A stretch of 64,000 nucleotides of DNA from Mannheimia haemolytica (GCA_900638155.1 LR134495.1:682001-746000), one strand, 5' to 3'; numbered from the stretch's first letter, positions 11,638-20,846 are shown. Translations and numbers: made by a program. Notes: generated from the letters alone by a model not told the origin.

Positions 11638-11651
11638 TGTTACCGATAACA
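11638..11651. promoter_or_regulatory. Putative GntR operator before the gluconate permease
   Basis: TGTTACCGATAACA has perfect TGTTA/TAACA arms and differs by one base from the E. coli GntR operator type. It lies 20 bases before the permease ATG, just upstream of the ribosome binding site, so it probably overlaps the transcription start. Confidence 0.7.
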
Positions 11652-11671
11652 ATTTAACCTTAGGAGATCCT

Positions 11672-13021
11672 ATGTTACTGTTCATTATGTTTGCCGCCAT
11701 CATTTTATTGCTGGTGCTGATTATGAAATTTAAAGTCCACGCTTTTGTGGCATTGATTATCGTGAGCTTGCTCACTGCATTAGCTGCCGGTATTCCGGTG
11801 GATAAAATCCTGCCAACATTGTTGAATGGTTTTGGTAGTACGCTGGCATCAGTGGCGTTACTGGTAGGGCTTGGGGCGATGATTGGCCGCTTGCTTGAAA
11901 TCACCGGCGGGGCGAAAGTGCTTGCCGATACGCTTATCAATAAATTCGGTAAAGAACGTGCGCCTTTTGCGTTGGGCGTTGCCTCGCTGTTATTCGGTTT
12001 CCCGATTTTCTTTGATGCCGGCTTGGTGGTGATGTTACCGATTATTTTTAGTGTGGCAAGACAGTTCGGTGGATCGGTATTACGTTATGCGTTTCCGTCT
12101 GCCGGTGCGTTTGCGGTAATGCATGCCTTTCTGCCGCCACACCCCGGCCCGGTTGCCTCCGGTGATCTGCTTGGTGTGAATATGGGGCTGCTAGTCTTGG
12201 TGGGCTTGGTTTGTGCAATCCCAACGTGGTATATCGGCACTTACCTGTTCAGCCAATTTATCAGCAAACGCATTCACGTTGATTTGCCAAAAGCGTTTTT
12301 AAACGGCTTATCAGCAAACGAAATGGCAGTACAAAACCCGCCAAGTTTTGGCAAGGTACTCACGGTGTTGGTGCTGCCGATTATCCTGATTTTGTTTGAT
12401 ACCGGCTTGAATACCCTCTCCGTTGCTAAAGTGATTGATGGCAGTGAAATGTGGGTGCAGGGCCTTCGCTTAATCGGCAAAACCCCTGTTGCTTTACTGA
12501 TTACCTTAATTGTGGCGATTATGCTGTTGCGGGATAATCGCAGTTTCGACCAAATCGAAAAAATCTGTAACAATGCCCTTGGCCCAATCTGCTCGATTGT
12601 CTTAGTGACCGGTGCAGGCGGAATGTTTGGTGGCGTGTTGCGTGCCAGCGGGATTGGCGATGTGTTATCGGAAATGATGAAAGACACCGGAATGCCGATA
12701 GTGGTCGCTGCCTTTATTATTGCCACCGTTTTCCGTATTGCACAAGGCTCGGCAACGGTTGCCTTAACCACAACCGCAGCATTAATTGCACCAACTGTCG
12801 CAGTAGCCACCGATTTAAGCCAGTTCGACCTCTGCTTTATTGTGATTGCCATTGCCTCCGGCTCTACCGTGCTTTCCCACGTCAATGACTCCGGTTTCTG
12901 GCTGATGAGCCGTTTCCTCGAAATGGACGAAAAAACCACCCTCAAAACCTGGACAATGCTTGAAACTTCCATCGGTTTAACCGGTTTTGCCTGTGCATTG
13001 ATTGGCAGCTGGTTACTCTAA
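11672..13021 (+). CDS. gntP: Gluconate:H+ symporter, GntP family
   Basis: Inner-membrane permease for gluconate or a related sugar acid. 449 residues, very hydrophobic, with about 12-14 membrane segments. GntP-family marks include MHAFLPPHPGPVASGDLLGVNMG in the middle (key part HAFLPPHPGP), RIAQGSATVAL, and SHVNDSGFWLM near residue 410. TAGGAG precedes the ATG. It is divergent from gntK and near gntR, with GntR-like palindromes between, so gluconate is the likely substrate. Which E. coli paralogue (GntT, GntU, GntP) it matches best is not settled; the symbol reflects the family. Confidence 0.85.
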   Translation: MLLFIMFAAIILLLVLIMKFKVHAFVALIIVSLLTALAAGIPVDKILPTLLNGFGSTLASVALLVGLGAMIGRLLEITGGAKVLADTLINKFGKERAPFALGVASLLFGFPIFFDAGLVVMLPIIFSVARQFGGSVLRYAFPSAGAFAVMHAFLPPHPGPVASGDLLGVNMGLLVLVGLVCAIPTWYIGTYLFSQFISKRIHVDLPKAFLNGLSANEMAVQNPPSFGKVLTVLVLPIILILFDTGLNTLSVAKVIDGSEMWVQGLRLIGKTPVALLITLIVAIMLLRDNRSFDQIEKICNNALGPICSIVLVTGAGGMFGGVLRASGIGDVLSEMMKDTGMPIVVAAFIIATVFRIAQGSATVALTTTAALIAPTVAVATDLSQFDLCFIVIAIASGSTVLSHVNDSGFWLMSRFLEMDEKTTLKTWTMLETSIGLTGFACALIGSWLL

Positions 13022-13034
13022 TTCCAACCCTGAC

Positions 13035-13094
13035 AAGCGGTCTGTTTTCTTCTAAAATTTGCAAAATTTGGCAGAGAATCGACCGCTTTTTCTT
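13035..13094. terminator. Inverted uptake-signal terminator between convergent gntP and hypT
   Basis: AAGCGGTC at 13035-13042 pairs with GACCGCTT at 13081-13088, followed on the plus strand by TTTCTTATT. The spacer carries the TTTGCAAAATTT stretch that usually goes with the uptake signal. The genes on both sides end here. Confidence 0.6.
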
Positions 13095-13105
13095 ATTATA
13101 GAATG

Positions 13106-14020
13106 TTAGGGTTTATTTAATATATCTTCATTTATAAATTGAATATTTTGTAAATTATCCCAAAACCTTTCTGCTGCATTATTTAGTCTCGTATTCATTC
13201 TGTAAATATAACCTTTTATTGGAATAACTAATTCATTTTTGTCTAGTATGATTACTTTTTTATTGTGTAATTCTTCACTAATAGAATATTCAGGAAGCCA
13301 TGCAATACCTTGATGATTTAGTACCATGTTTTTTAATAACTCAGACATTGATGAAATAAATTTTGTTTTTGTATTTAATTGAATCGTATTAGCTAACTTT
13401 CTATTCACTAACCGTCCCATATAGGAATTTGGTGTATAATTTAATAATGGTATGTTTTTATCGTTTAAATTAAATAATGCAGAACCTGTAATATCTATTG
13501 GGGAAATAGGGTAAAGCTTAGATTGCATTATTTCTAAAGACATAAATGGGGGTTGCATTAATTTTTCATCATAAAATGAAAAAATAAAATCACTTTTTCC
13601 TTCAATTAGAGTATTTACTGTTTGGTCAACATCGATTGCTTCAACGGAATAAATAAAATTTTCATTTGTTTGTGATAATTTCTTAATTAATTTGGGCATA
13701 ATAGAAAGAGAAAGGGAATGAGCCGCCGCAAATTTAATATTAGGTAAGTTACAATTATGTCCTAATAATTCATCTAGATTATTCTGTAATTGTTGTAATA
13801 AGTTTCGCGTTTGTGAATGAAATAGCTTACCTTGTTCTGTGAGTTGTAATGGAATAGAGGTACGATCAAATAACTTCACTCCTACAACCTCTTCTAAAGC
13901 TAAAATACGTCTGCTAAATGCAGATTGTGACAAATTTCTTTTTTCTGCTGCCTGAGAAAAATGGCGGCATTCTTCTAGCGTTAAGAAATCTTCTAACCAT
14001 TTTGTTTCTATGTTTTTCAT
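13106..14020 (-). CDS. hypT: LysR-family regulator, HypT (YjiE) type
   Basis: LysR-type regulator of 304 residues: N-terminal helix-turn-helix (FSQAAEKRNLSQSAFSRRI, about residues 21-39) and a substrate-binding-like domain from about 92. It follows E. coli HypT, the hypochlorite-responsive regulator, throughout: NIETKWLEDFLTLEECRHFSQAA in part, AAAHSLSLS, NSYMGRLVNR, SSMSELLK and IAWLPEYSI. Two of the three methionines whose oxidation activates E. coli HypT appear conserved (M201 and M225 here); the third aligns with a threonine near residue 118. It is divergent from a racemase and a Dcu transporter. Low GC compared with the gnt genes. Confidence 0.85.
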   Translation of the reverse strand: MKNIETKWLEDFLTLEECRHFSQAAEKRNLSQSAFSRRILALEEVVGVKLFDRTSIPLQLTEQGKLFHSQTRNLLQQLQNNLDELLGHNCNLPNIKFAAAHSLSLSIMPKLIKKLSQTNENFIYSVEAIDVDQTVNTLIEGKSDFIFSFYDEKLMQPPFMSLEIMQSKLYPISPIDITGSALFNLNDKNIPLLNYTPNSYMGRLVNRKLANTIQLNTKTKFISSMSELLKNMVLNHQGIAWLPEYSISEELHNKKVIILDKNELVIPIKGYIYRMNTRLNNAAERFWDNLQNIQFINEDILNKP

Positions 14021-14029
14021 ATCCTAACC

Positions 14030-14148
14030 AATGCAAATTTCGCATTATGATTTCATTAAATGCATTAAATCTATATTTGATATATTAGTATTTTATTGAT
14101 TTTAAAGATTTTTTTCTATCTATAAAGAGCTTTGTTGCATTTTTTGCA
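14030..14148. promoter_or_regulatory. Two candidate LysR-type operators in the hypT/racemase divergent region
   Basis: TGC-N7-GCA palindromes, which fit the LysR T-N11-A rule, occur at 14032-14044 (ATGCAAATTTCGCAT) and at 14136-14148 (TGCATTTTTTGCA). Further single TTGCA boxes follow up to about 14182. The palindromes are visible; binding by the neighbouring regulator is inferred. Confidence 0.45.
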
Positions 14149-14234
14149 TACTGATTCGATTTATTGCATTTCTTTTTTGCATAACTTGTTTGTATAAGTC
14201 ATCGCAGTAAATTAAATCTTATAAGGAGAAGTGT

Positions 14235-14930
14235 ATGGCAAGAAATATTATTGGCATTTTAGGTGGAATGGGACCTGCAGCAACAGCAGATATGTTCCAA
14301 AAATTTATCCGCTTAACACCTGCTGATTGTGATCAAGCTCATATTCCATTATTGATTTCCTCTATTCCCGACATACCGGATAGAACTCGCTATATTTTAG
14401 CAAATGGAGAGAATCCGGCTCCGGTAATGGAAAAATATATTGAAGGGCTTGAGAGTGCAGGGGCAACCTGCATCATTATTGCATGTAATACTGCACATTA
14501 TTGGTTTGAACACTTGAAGGCCAAAAGTCAGGTAGAGATGCTAAGTATGATTGATTGTGTGGTTGATGAGGTTTTGAAGTGTGGAAAACGGCGGGTTGGA
14601 TTGTTGGCAACTGATGCAACTTTGGCGGTAGAACTATACAAAAAACAGCTTGAAGCACAAGGACTGACTTTTATTTGCCCGACAGAAAATGGTCAAAAGG
14701 CAGTAATGGATAGTATCTATTTATTAAAGTCAGGTGAGTTAGAGAAAGCCACAGAGCTAATGTTACAACAACGTGATGAACTTATTCGTTTAGGTGCAGA
14801 AGTAATTATTTTAGGTTGTACAGAAGTACCTATTATCTTAGCTCAAGAAATAGAACGTGAGCCGACACGTTATGTAGATTCAACGTTGGTATTGGTTAAA
14901 AAAGCAATTGATTGGTATCAAACTCATTAA
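14235..14930 (+). CDS. Aspartate/glutamate racemase family protein
   Basis: Cofactor-independent amino acid racemase of the Asp/Glu racemase superfamily. 231 residues, normal length. The glycine-rich start IGILGGMGPAATADMF is typical, and the two catalytic cysteines are visible in CNTAHYW (C84) and GCTEVP (C195). It is followed nine bases later by a Dcu-type transporter and is divergent from a HypT-type regulator, suggesting use of an amino acid such as D-aspartate together with dicarboxylate transport. Substrate is not determined by the sequence. Confidence 0.85.
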   Translation: MARNIIGILGGMGPAATADMFQKFIRLTPADCDQAHIPLLISSIPDIPDRTRYILANGENPAPVMEKYIEGLESAGATCIIIACNTAHYWFEHLKAKSQVEMLSMIDCVVDEVLKCGKRRVGLLATDATLAVELYKKQLEAQGLTFICPTENGQKAVMDSIYLLKSGELEKATELMLQQRDELIRLGAEVIILGCTEVPIILAQEIEREPTRYVDSTLVLVKKAIDWYQTH

Positions 14931-14945
14931 TTTAAGGAGATGGAT

Positions 14946-16256
14946 ATGATTTATGCAGAAATCTTTGTGGTACTTGCTGCAATCTATTTAGGACTGCGTT
15001 CTGGGGGCTTAGGAATAGGACTATATGGTGGTTTAGGGCTTGCGATTCTAACTTTAGGTTTTGGTTTACCTATGGGTTCTATTCCAGTTGATGTAATGCT
15101 GATTATTATGACTGTTGTAATAGGTGCTGCTGTGTTACAAGCAGTAGGAGGTATGGATTTACTTGTTCGTTATGCGGAAGTATTAATGCGTAAAAATCCT
15201 AAATATATCAATTTTATTGCACCGATGATTACTTGGTTAATGACGATTATGGCTGGTACAGGTTTTATCGTATTTTCCACCTTACCTGTGATTGCAGAAG
15301 TGGCAAAAGAGAGTGGTATCCGCCCTTCAAGAGCATTAGCCGGCTCGGTTGTGTCTTCTCAATTAGCTATTGCAGGTTCTCCATTGAGTGCTGCAATGGC
15401 GGCTATGATAGCAGTAATGGAAAACAACAGTGTTACATTTTTTCAAGTAATAGCAGTATGCTTACCTGTTTCTTTTATTGCCTCTATGGTTGCTGCATTT
15501 GTTGCTTCTAAGCAGGGCTGTGAATTGCAAAATGATGTTGTTTATTTAGAACGTTTAAAAGCAGGAATCGTCAGTCCATCTCGTAAGTTAGCGAGTGAAT
15601 CTACCCATTCAAAAGGAGCAAAACTATCGATTGGCATTTTCTTACTAGCAACTGTATTGATTGTTCTACTTGCAGCTGTTCCAGGGTTAAAGCCGATATA
15701 TGAAAATGGGAAGTCAATGAGTACCCGAGATATAATTATTGTGATGATGTTAGCCTCTTCGTGCTTAATGATGCTGGCAGGAAAAATTAAACCTGATGCG
15801 ATTGTGGCTAGTCCAATTTTCCGCTCAGGAATGACCTCTATTGCGGTAATTATCGGGATTGTTACATTAGGTATGACTTTTGTCGATGCACATTTAATAG
15901 AAATTAAAGCCTCTATTGGAAATATTTTAACTGAATATCCAATGTTGTTAGCTGTAGTACTCTTTTTTACTTGTGCATTACTTTATTCACAAGGGTCAAC
16001 TTCTGCTCTTATTATTCCATTAGCAGTAAGCTTGGGGATCCCTAACTGGGCAATTTTGGCTTCTTTCATTGCAATTACAGGCATTTTTATCCTGCCAACC
16101 TACCCAACTTCATTAGCAGCGATGGAATTAGATACTACGGGTTCAACTCGTGCCGGCAAATATATTATAGATCATCCGTTTATGCTTCCGGCTTTAGTTG
16201 GGGTTGCTGTTGGCCTTGCTTTTGGATTCGTATGGGCTCCGATGATTGTATCTTAA
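14946..16256 (+). CDS. DcuA/DcuB-type anaerobic C4-dicarboxylate transporter
   Basis: Inner-membrane carrier of the Dcu family, whose members exchange or take up fumarate, succinate and aspartate. 436 residues with 10-12 hydrophobic segments. Dcu marks include PVDVMLIIMTVV near residue 45, RKNPKYINFIAP near 80, FRSGMTSIAVI near 296 and ILPTYPTSLAAMELDTTG near the end. An ATG at 14940 directly abuts AAGGAG (14934-14939); the ATG at 14946 has proper spacing and is preferred. It forms an operon with the racemase. Whether it is DcuA-like or another branch is open. Confidence 0.82.
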   Translation: MIYAEIFVVLAAIYLGLRSGGLGIGLYGGLGLAILTLGFGLPMGSIPVDVMLIIMTVVIGAAVLQAVGGMDLLVRYAEVLMRKNPKYINFIAPMITWLMTIMAGTGFIVFSTLPVIAEVAKESGIRPSRALAGSVVSSQLAIAGSPLSAAMAAMIAVMENNSVTFFQVIAVCLPVSFIASMVAAFVASKQGCELQNDVVYLERLKAGIVSPSRKLASESTHSKGAKLSIGIFLLATVLIVLLAAVPGLKPIYENGKSMSTRDIIIVMMLASSCLMMLAGKIKPDAIVASPIFRSGMTSIAVIIGIVTLGMTFVDAHLIEIKASIGNILTEYPMLLAVVLFFTCALLYSQGSTSALIIPLAVSLGIPNWAILASFIAITGIFILPTYPTSLAAMELDTTGSTRAGKYIIDHPFMLPALVGVAVGLAFGFVWAPMIVS

Positions 16257-16304
16257 TTATTAAATATGTAGAGAATTTAAGTTAATTCTCAATAATAAAT
16301 GGTT

Positions 16305-16340
16305 GCACCTTAGAAAAACGCTTGTCTAAGGTGCTTTATT
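16305..16340 (+). terminator. Intrinsic terminator after the Dcu-type gene
   Basis: GCACCTTAGA at 16305-16314 and TCTAAGGTGC at 16325-16334 form a perfect 10-bp stem, followed by TTTATTATT. It separates the racemase/Dcu operon from gabD. Confidence 0.85.
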
Positions 16341-16433
16341 ATTGAGTAAAAAGTTATTTTTCAGCTCTTTTCTCTTTACTGAAATTGGATTATAGTCAAT
16401 ATTGTTCTCTTTTTAACCATTCAAGGAGTGATT

Positions 16434-17885
16434 ATGTCAAACCAAAAATTCTCGCTACTCCGTTTCCAAGCCTATATTAACGGTCAATTTGTTTCAAGCC
16501 AAAATGGGAAAACCTTTACGGTACATAATCCGACTAATGGCGAGAAAATCGGTGAGGTGGCTGATTTAGGCACGGAAGAAACCGCTCAAGCGATTGAAGC
16601 AGCCGCAGTTGCCCAGAAAAAATGGCAGGCATTGTTGCCCAAAGAGCGTTCCGTGATTTTGCGTAAATGGTTTGAGCTGATTATGCAAAACCAAGAAGAA
16701 CTCGCCCAGATTTTAAGTCTAGAACAGGGTAAACCATTGGCAGAAAGTCGAGGCGAGATTGCCTATGGAGCCAGTTTTATCGAGTGGTTTGCCGAAGAAG
16801 GCAAGCGGATTTATGGCGATGTCTTGCCACAAGATAAAGCCGGTCGCCGTCTGTTTGTGACTAAGCAACCCATTGGTGTGGTGGCAGCGATTACGCCGTG
16901 GAACTTCCCAAATGCAATGATTACCCGTAAAGCCGCACCGGCGTTGGCCGCAGGTTGTGCGATTGTGATTAAACCGGCGGCAGAAACTCCGCTTTCTGCC
17001 TTAGCATTAGCCCAATTAGCGGATCAAGCAGGTATTCCCAAAGGGGTGTTTAACATTATTACCAGTAGCGATGCCGAAGGTGTAGGGCGAGAGTTGAGCA
17101 CTAATCCGACCGTACGCAAACTCACCTTTACCGGCTCCACCCGTGTCGGCAAAATTTTAATGCAACAATCGGCAGGGACGGTAAAAAAATTGGCATTGGA
17201 GCTAGGCGGTAATGCACCAGCGATTGTGTTTGATGATGCGGATCTAGATAAAGCGGTTGAGGGCGTGTTTGCCTCTAAATTCCGTAACGGCGGACAAACC
17301 TGCGTCTGTGCTAACCGAATTTATGTGCAAGCGGGCATTTATGAGCAATTTCTTGCAAAATTGAGTGAGAAAGTGGCTAAAATCAAGCTTGGCTCGCCAT
17401 TTGAGGAAGAGGTCACGATGGGGGCACTAATTAGTGAACGAGCAGTGGAAAAAGTCGAAAGCCACATTAACGATGCCCTTTCACTTGGGGCAGAACTGGT
17501 GTTAGGCGGTAAACGCCACGCACTTGGCGGCACTTTCTTCCAGCCAACCATTCTGAAAAATGCCACTCAAGCGATGAAAGTTGCCCGTGAGGAAACCTTT
17601 GCTCCCCTTGCCCCGATTTTCAAATTTGAAACCGAAGAAGAGGTTATCCAGTGGGCGAATGATACTGAGTTTGGTTTGGCGGCTTACTTATTCAGCCAAA
17701 ATATCGGGCGAATTTGGCGAGTATCGGAGCAGTTGGAATATGGCATTGTCGGGATTAATGATGGGATCATCAGTAACGAAATCGCTCCGTTCGGCGGCTG
17801 GAAAGAGTCCGGACTTGGGCGGGAAGGTTCGAAATACGGTATTGAAGAGTTTTTAGAAATGAAATATCTTTGTATGAAAGCATAA
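16434..17885 (+). CDS. gabD: NAD(P)-dependent aldehyde dehydrogenase, succinate-semialdehyde dehydrogenase (GabD) type
   Basis: Oxidises an aldehyde, probably succinate semialdehyde to succinate, in the cytoplasm. 483 residues. Marks of the aldehyde dehydrogenase superfamily: ITPWNFPNAMITRKAAPALA near residue 150, general base in LELGGNAP near 255, catalytic cysteine C290 in GGQTCVCANR, and the GabD-like end PFGGWKESGLGREGSKYG. The frame opens at GTG 16428, but AAGGAG at 16423-16428 fits the ATG at 16434. It stands alone between two terminators; no gabT is near, so the source of substrate is unclear. Confidence 0.85.
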   Translation: MSNQKFSLLRFQAYINGQFVSSQNGKTFTVHNPTNGEKIGEVADLGTEETAQAIEAAAVAQKKWQALLPKERSVILRKWFELIMQNQEELAQILSLEQGKPLAESRGEIAYGASFIEWFAEEGKRIYGDVLPQDKAGRRLFVTKQPIGVVAAITPWNFPNAMITRKAAPALAAGCAIVIKPAAETPLSALALAQLADQAGIPKGVFNIITSSDAEGVGRELSTNPTVRKLTFTGSTRVGKILMQQSAGTVKKLALELGGNAPAIVFDDADLDKAVEGVFASKFRNGGQTCVCANRIYVQAGIYEQFLAKLSEKVAKIKLGSPFEEEVTMGALISERAVEKVESHINDALSLGAELVLGGKRHALGGTFFQPTILKNATQAMKVAREETFAPLAPIFKFETEEEVIQWANDTEFGLAAYLFSQNIGRIWRVSEQLEYGIVGINDGIISNEIAPFGGWKESGLGREGSKYGIEEFLEMKYLCMKA

Positions 17886-17888
17886 CCG

Positions 17889-17919
17889 AATGGGACGCCA
17901 AAAGCGTCCCATTTTTTAA
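17889..17919 (+). terminator. Intrinsic terminator after gabD
   Basis: AATGGGACGC at 17889-17898 and GCGTCCCATT at 17904-17913 form a perfect 10-bp stem around CAAAA, followed by TTTTAAT. It lies between gabD and the convergent iolB. Confidence 0.88.
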
Positions 17920-17961
17920 TCCCCTATTTTGCAAAAAATTGGTGGAAAAAGACCGCTTGTA

Positions 17962-18786
17962 TCACTCAAATTTGGCTTTATAGGTTTCACTGTTCACCCA
18001 AAGATGATCTTGTTCCCAAGTAAATTTCCACTTGCGTACCGGCCCTGCCATAACATTTAGGTAATAATTATTATATCCGGCAATGGTAGCAACAGGGTGG
18101 TAGCCACGAGGCACTTTAACCACATTTTTATCATACACCGCCATACATTCATCAAGTGTGCGATCATCGGTATAAACCCGTTGCATTGCAAAGCCTTGTG
18201 GTGGATCGAAGCGGTGGTAGTAGGTCTCTTCCAAATAGGTTTCTTCGGTAGAGTGTTTGTCATCGTGCTTGTGGCTTGGGTAGGAACTGGTATTGCCTTC
18301 ATCGGTAAAGACTTCGACCACCAGCAAACTGTCGGCAGGTTCGGTTTCCGGCAGAATATTATGCACCAAGCGTTGATTGTTGCCAAAGCCCCGTTTTTCC
18401 ACACCGATATGGTTCGGGCTAATCAAACGCACCGGATAGTTACCTTGACTTGGTGCTTTGCACACTGCTAATTCTAAATTGAGTTCAGTTTTAATCAACA
18501 CGCTTTTGTGTGGCGGAATATAGACTGCATAAGGCGGAATTTTTTCAAATGGCGTGGTACGGTTGCCGATATTTTCAAAGGCATAATCATCAACATACAC
18601 AGAGCCAAAACCGGTCACAAAGACTAAACAAAGTTCATTTTCACCACTTTCCAGCGTAATTTGTTGCTTACTGAGTTGATAAACATCAAATCCAACATAT
18701 TCCCACTGTGCATTTTCAGGGGTAATGTGCTGAATTAATCCTTCAGGTTGGTTGAAATTGGGTTTAGACAATAATGGACTAGACAT
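17962..18786 (-). CDS. iolB: 5-deoxy-glucuronate isomerase
   Basis: Converts 5-deoxy-D-glucuronate to 2-deoxy-5-keto-D-gluconate in myo-inositol breakdown. 274 residues, normal length, with a cupin-type fold. Visible marks: SYPSHKHDD with candidate metal-binding histidines near residue 172, EETYYHRFDPPQGFAMQRVY and the end NVMAGPVRKWKFTWEQDHLW (last part of the protein). It is divergent from iolA; the intergenic region holds an RpiR-type palindrome. Preceded by the ribosome binding site GAGG. Confidence 0.95.
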   Translation of the reverse strand: MSSPLLSKPNFNQPEGLIQHITPENAQWEYVGFDVYQLSKQQITLESGENELCLVFVTGFGSVYVDDYAFENIGNRTTPFEKIPPYAVYIPPHKSVLIKTELNLELAVCKAPSQGNYPVRLISPNHIGVEKRGFGNNQRLVHNILPETEPADSLLVVEVFTDEGNTSSYPSHKHDDKHSTEETYLEETYYHRFDPPQGFAMQRVYTDDRTLDECMAVYDKNVVKVPRGYHPVATIAGYNNYYLNVMAGPVRKWKFTWEQDHLWVNSETYKAKFE

Positions 18787-18874
18787 AGGAAACCTCGCTT
18801 AACGAAATGGAATACACCTTCAAACTATACGAAATTTTGTCTCATTTTAATACAGGCAATCTGTAAACTTGCTA

Positions 18875-18906
18875 CTTAGATCACAAAAATGAAATAAATT
18901 TTTCAT
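18875..18906. promoter_or_regulatory. iolB/iolA control region: IolR-like palindrome and CRP half site
   Basis: ATGAAATAAATTTTTCAT at 18889-18906 is a palindrome of the form GAAA-N6-TTTC, the same as sites found before five other genes of this region. GATCACA at 18879-18885 is half of a CRP site. Both lie between the divergent iolB and iolA genes. Confidence 0.65.
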
Positions 18907-19004
18907 TTTTTAGTATTGTGTATTGATATTTTCCATTTTTAGCGGTAGTTTATCGGCTGTATTTTATCCGTTTTTCCTCTCAATCAGTTGATAAGGAGCC
19001 TCCA

Positions 19005-20516
19005 ATGAGCCAATTTGTCCAAAATTTTATTAACGGTGCAGTCGTTGAAAGCCAAAGCCAGCGTGTTACCTCGGTATTTAATCCCGCAACCGGTGAAGAG
19101 ACCAAAAAAGTCAAATTAAGCCTGCCAAGCGAAGTCGATGCGGCGATTGCAGCGGCTGATCAGGCTTTCAAAAGCTGGTCGCAACAATCTCCACTACGAC
19201 GTGCCAGAATTTTGTTTAAATTCAAAGAGTTATTGGAAGCGAACTTTGATGAGTTAGCTCGTTTAATCAGCTCAGAACACGGCAAAATCTATTCCGATGC
19301 GATTGGCGAATTAACCCGTGGTTTAGAAGTGGTGGAATTTGCCACCGGTATTCCACACCTACAAAAAGGCGAGTTCTCTGCCAATGCAGGGCGTGGCATT
19401 GATATTCACTCAATCCAGCAACCGTTGGGCGTGGTAGCAGGCATTACCCCGTTCAACTTCCCGGCAATGGTACCGATGTGGATGTTCCCGGTGGCACTTG
19501 CTTGCGGTAACACTTTCGTTTTAAAACCGTCTGAAAAAGACCCAAGCGTGTCTATTCGATTGGCTGAATTATTAAAAGAAGCCGGCTTGCCAGACGGTGT
19601 ATTCAATGTAGTGCAAGGCGATAAAGAAGCGGTAGATATTCTTTTAACCGACCCTCGCATTCAAGCAGTAAGTTTTGTCGGCTCAACTGCAATTGCACAA
19701 TATATTTATGAGAAAGGCTCTGCAAACGGCAAACGGGTTCAAGCTTTGGGTGGAGCGAAAAACCACGCTTTGATTATGCCGGATGCTGATGTACAAGGCA
19801 CAGTTAATGCCTTACTGGGTGCGGCGTTTGGTGCCGCCGGTGAGCGTTGTATGGCATTATCGGTTGCAGTAGTTGTTGGCGATGAATTAGCCGATAAAAT
19901 CATTGAAGAGCTAATTCCTAAGGTCAAAGCATTGAAAATCGGTTCAGGCTTACTACCACAAGGTGCGCCTGAAAATGATATGGGGCCGGTGATTTCCAAA
20001 GAGCATAAAGCCAAAATTGAGAGCTATATCGATCAAGGTGTAGCACAAGGGGCGAAACTCTGTGTTGATGGTCGTGGCTATAAAGTCGAAGGGTTTGAAA
20101 ACGGTTACTTTGTTGGAGGTACACTGTTTGATAACGTAACGCCTGAAATGACCATCTGGCAAGATGAAATCTTCGGACCGGTTCTCTCTGTCGTGCGTGT
20201 GAAAGATTATGCCGAAGGGATCGCACTCATTAACAGTCACCAATACGGCAATGGTAGTGCAATTTTCACCGCAGATGGCGATTCAGCACGTCAATTCACC
20301 CAAGATGTACAAGCCGGTATGGTGGGCGTGAATATTCCAATTCCTGTGCCAATGGCGTTCCACTGCTTTGGTGGTTGGAAAGCCTCTATTTTCGGGCCTC
20401 TCAATGTATACGGCACAGACGGTGTGCGTTTCTACACCCGTATGAAAACTATCACAACCCGCTGGCCGGACAGCTCGGTGCGTAGCCAAGCGGCATTTAA
20501 TTTCCCAACCTTATAA
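19005..20516 (+). CDS. iolA: Malonate/methylmalonate-semialdehyde dehydrogenase (CoA-acylating)
   Basis: Last step of the inositol pathway: malonate semialdehyde plus CoA gives acetyl-CoA, CO2 and NADH. 503 residues. Marks: GVVAGITPFNFPAMVPMWMFP (catalytic part near residue 145), catalytic C282 in AAGERCMALS, and the CoA-acylating subfamily end FGPLNVYGTDGVRFYTRMKT. AAGGAG lies nine bases before the ATG. Divergent from iolB; followed by a terminator. The same enzyme type (MmsA) also serves valine catabolism, but the context is inositol. Confidence 0.95.
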   Translation: MSQFVQNFINGAVVESQSQRVTSVFNPATGEETKKVKLSLPSEVDAAIAAADQAFKSWSQQSPLRRARILFKFKELLEANFDELARLISSEHGKIYSDAIGELTRGLEVVEFATGIPHLQKGEFSANAGRGIDIHSIQQPLGVVAGITPFNFPAMVPMWMFPVALACGNTFVLKPSEKDPSVSIRLAELLKEAGLPDGVFNVVQGDKEAVDILLTDPRIQAVSFVGSTAIAQYIYEKGSANGKRVQALGGAKNHALIMPDADVQGTVNALLGAAFGAAGERCMALSVAVVVGDELADKIIEELIPKVKALKIGSGLLPQGAPENDMGPVISKEHKAKIESYIDQGVAQGAKLCVDGRGYKVEGFENGYFVGGTLFDNVTPEMTIWQDEIFGPVLSVVRVKDYAEGIALINSHQYGNGSAIFTADGDSARQFTQDVQAGMVGVNIPIPVPMAFHCFGGWKASIFGPLNVYGTDGVRFYTRMKTITTRWPDSSVRSQAAFNFPTL

Positions 20517-20545
20517 TAACGAGTACATTTCCTTTTTGAGTGTTT

Positions 20546-20572
20546 AGCGGTGAGAAATCACCGCTTTTTTAT
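20546..20572 (+). terminator. Intrinsic terminator after iolA
   Basis: AGCGGTGA at 20546-20553 and TCACCGCT at 20558-20565 form a perfect stem around a GAAA tetraloop, followed by TTTTTATT. The 330-base gap after iolA also holds an uptake-signal pair (about 20587-20642) and the control region of the ABC importer. Confidence 0.88.
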
Positions 20573-20661
20573 TGGTTTTCATATCACAAGTGGTCATTTT
20601 TATTCAAATTTTTGCAAAAAGCGACCTGTTTTGACCGCTTGTATTTATCTCTTCCTAAAAA

Positions 20662-20746
20662 TGTGATCTACGTAACAAATTTGAAACAAAACATTTGGTT
20701 TGGAAAATTTTGAATGATATATTCTAAATTGAAAAATTTATTTCAT
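20662..20746 (+). promoter_or_regulatory. Inositol ABC operon control region: CRP site, -10 and IolR-like palindrome
   Basis: TGTGATCTACGTAACA at 20662-20677 is a CRP-like site. A -10-like TATATT lies at 20718-20723. TTGAAAAATTTATTTCAT at 20729-20746 has the GAAA-N6-TTTC form. With a start near 20730, CRP would be centred about -61 and the palindrome would cover +1, the layout of an activated and repressible promoter. The motifs are direct; the roles are inferred. Confidence 0.65.
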
Positions 20747-20846
20747 TAAGGTTTATTATTGAAATAAGACTTAAGTTTCCTTCGCAGTTTGAAGTAACAT
20801 TGGCAATATTCGCCGTCAATTCCCATCTTAAAAAGAGGATTTTGTA

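Noticed and set aside
11193..11657. A 154-codon plus-strand frame across gntK and the intergenic region
   Set aside because: It is mostly antisense to gluconokinase and runs over the two GntR-like palindromes.
12274..12972. A 232-codon open frame opposite the gluconate permease
   Set aside because: It is the antisense shadow of a strongly coding membrane-protein gene; its product has no recognisable domain.
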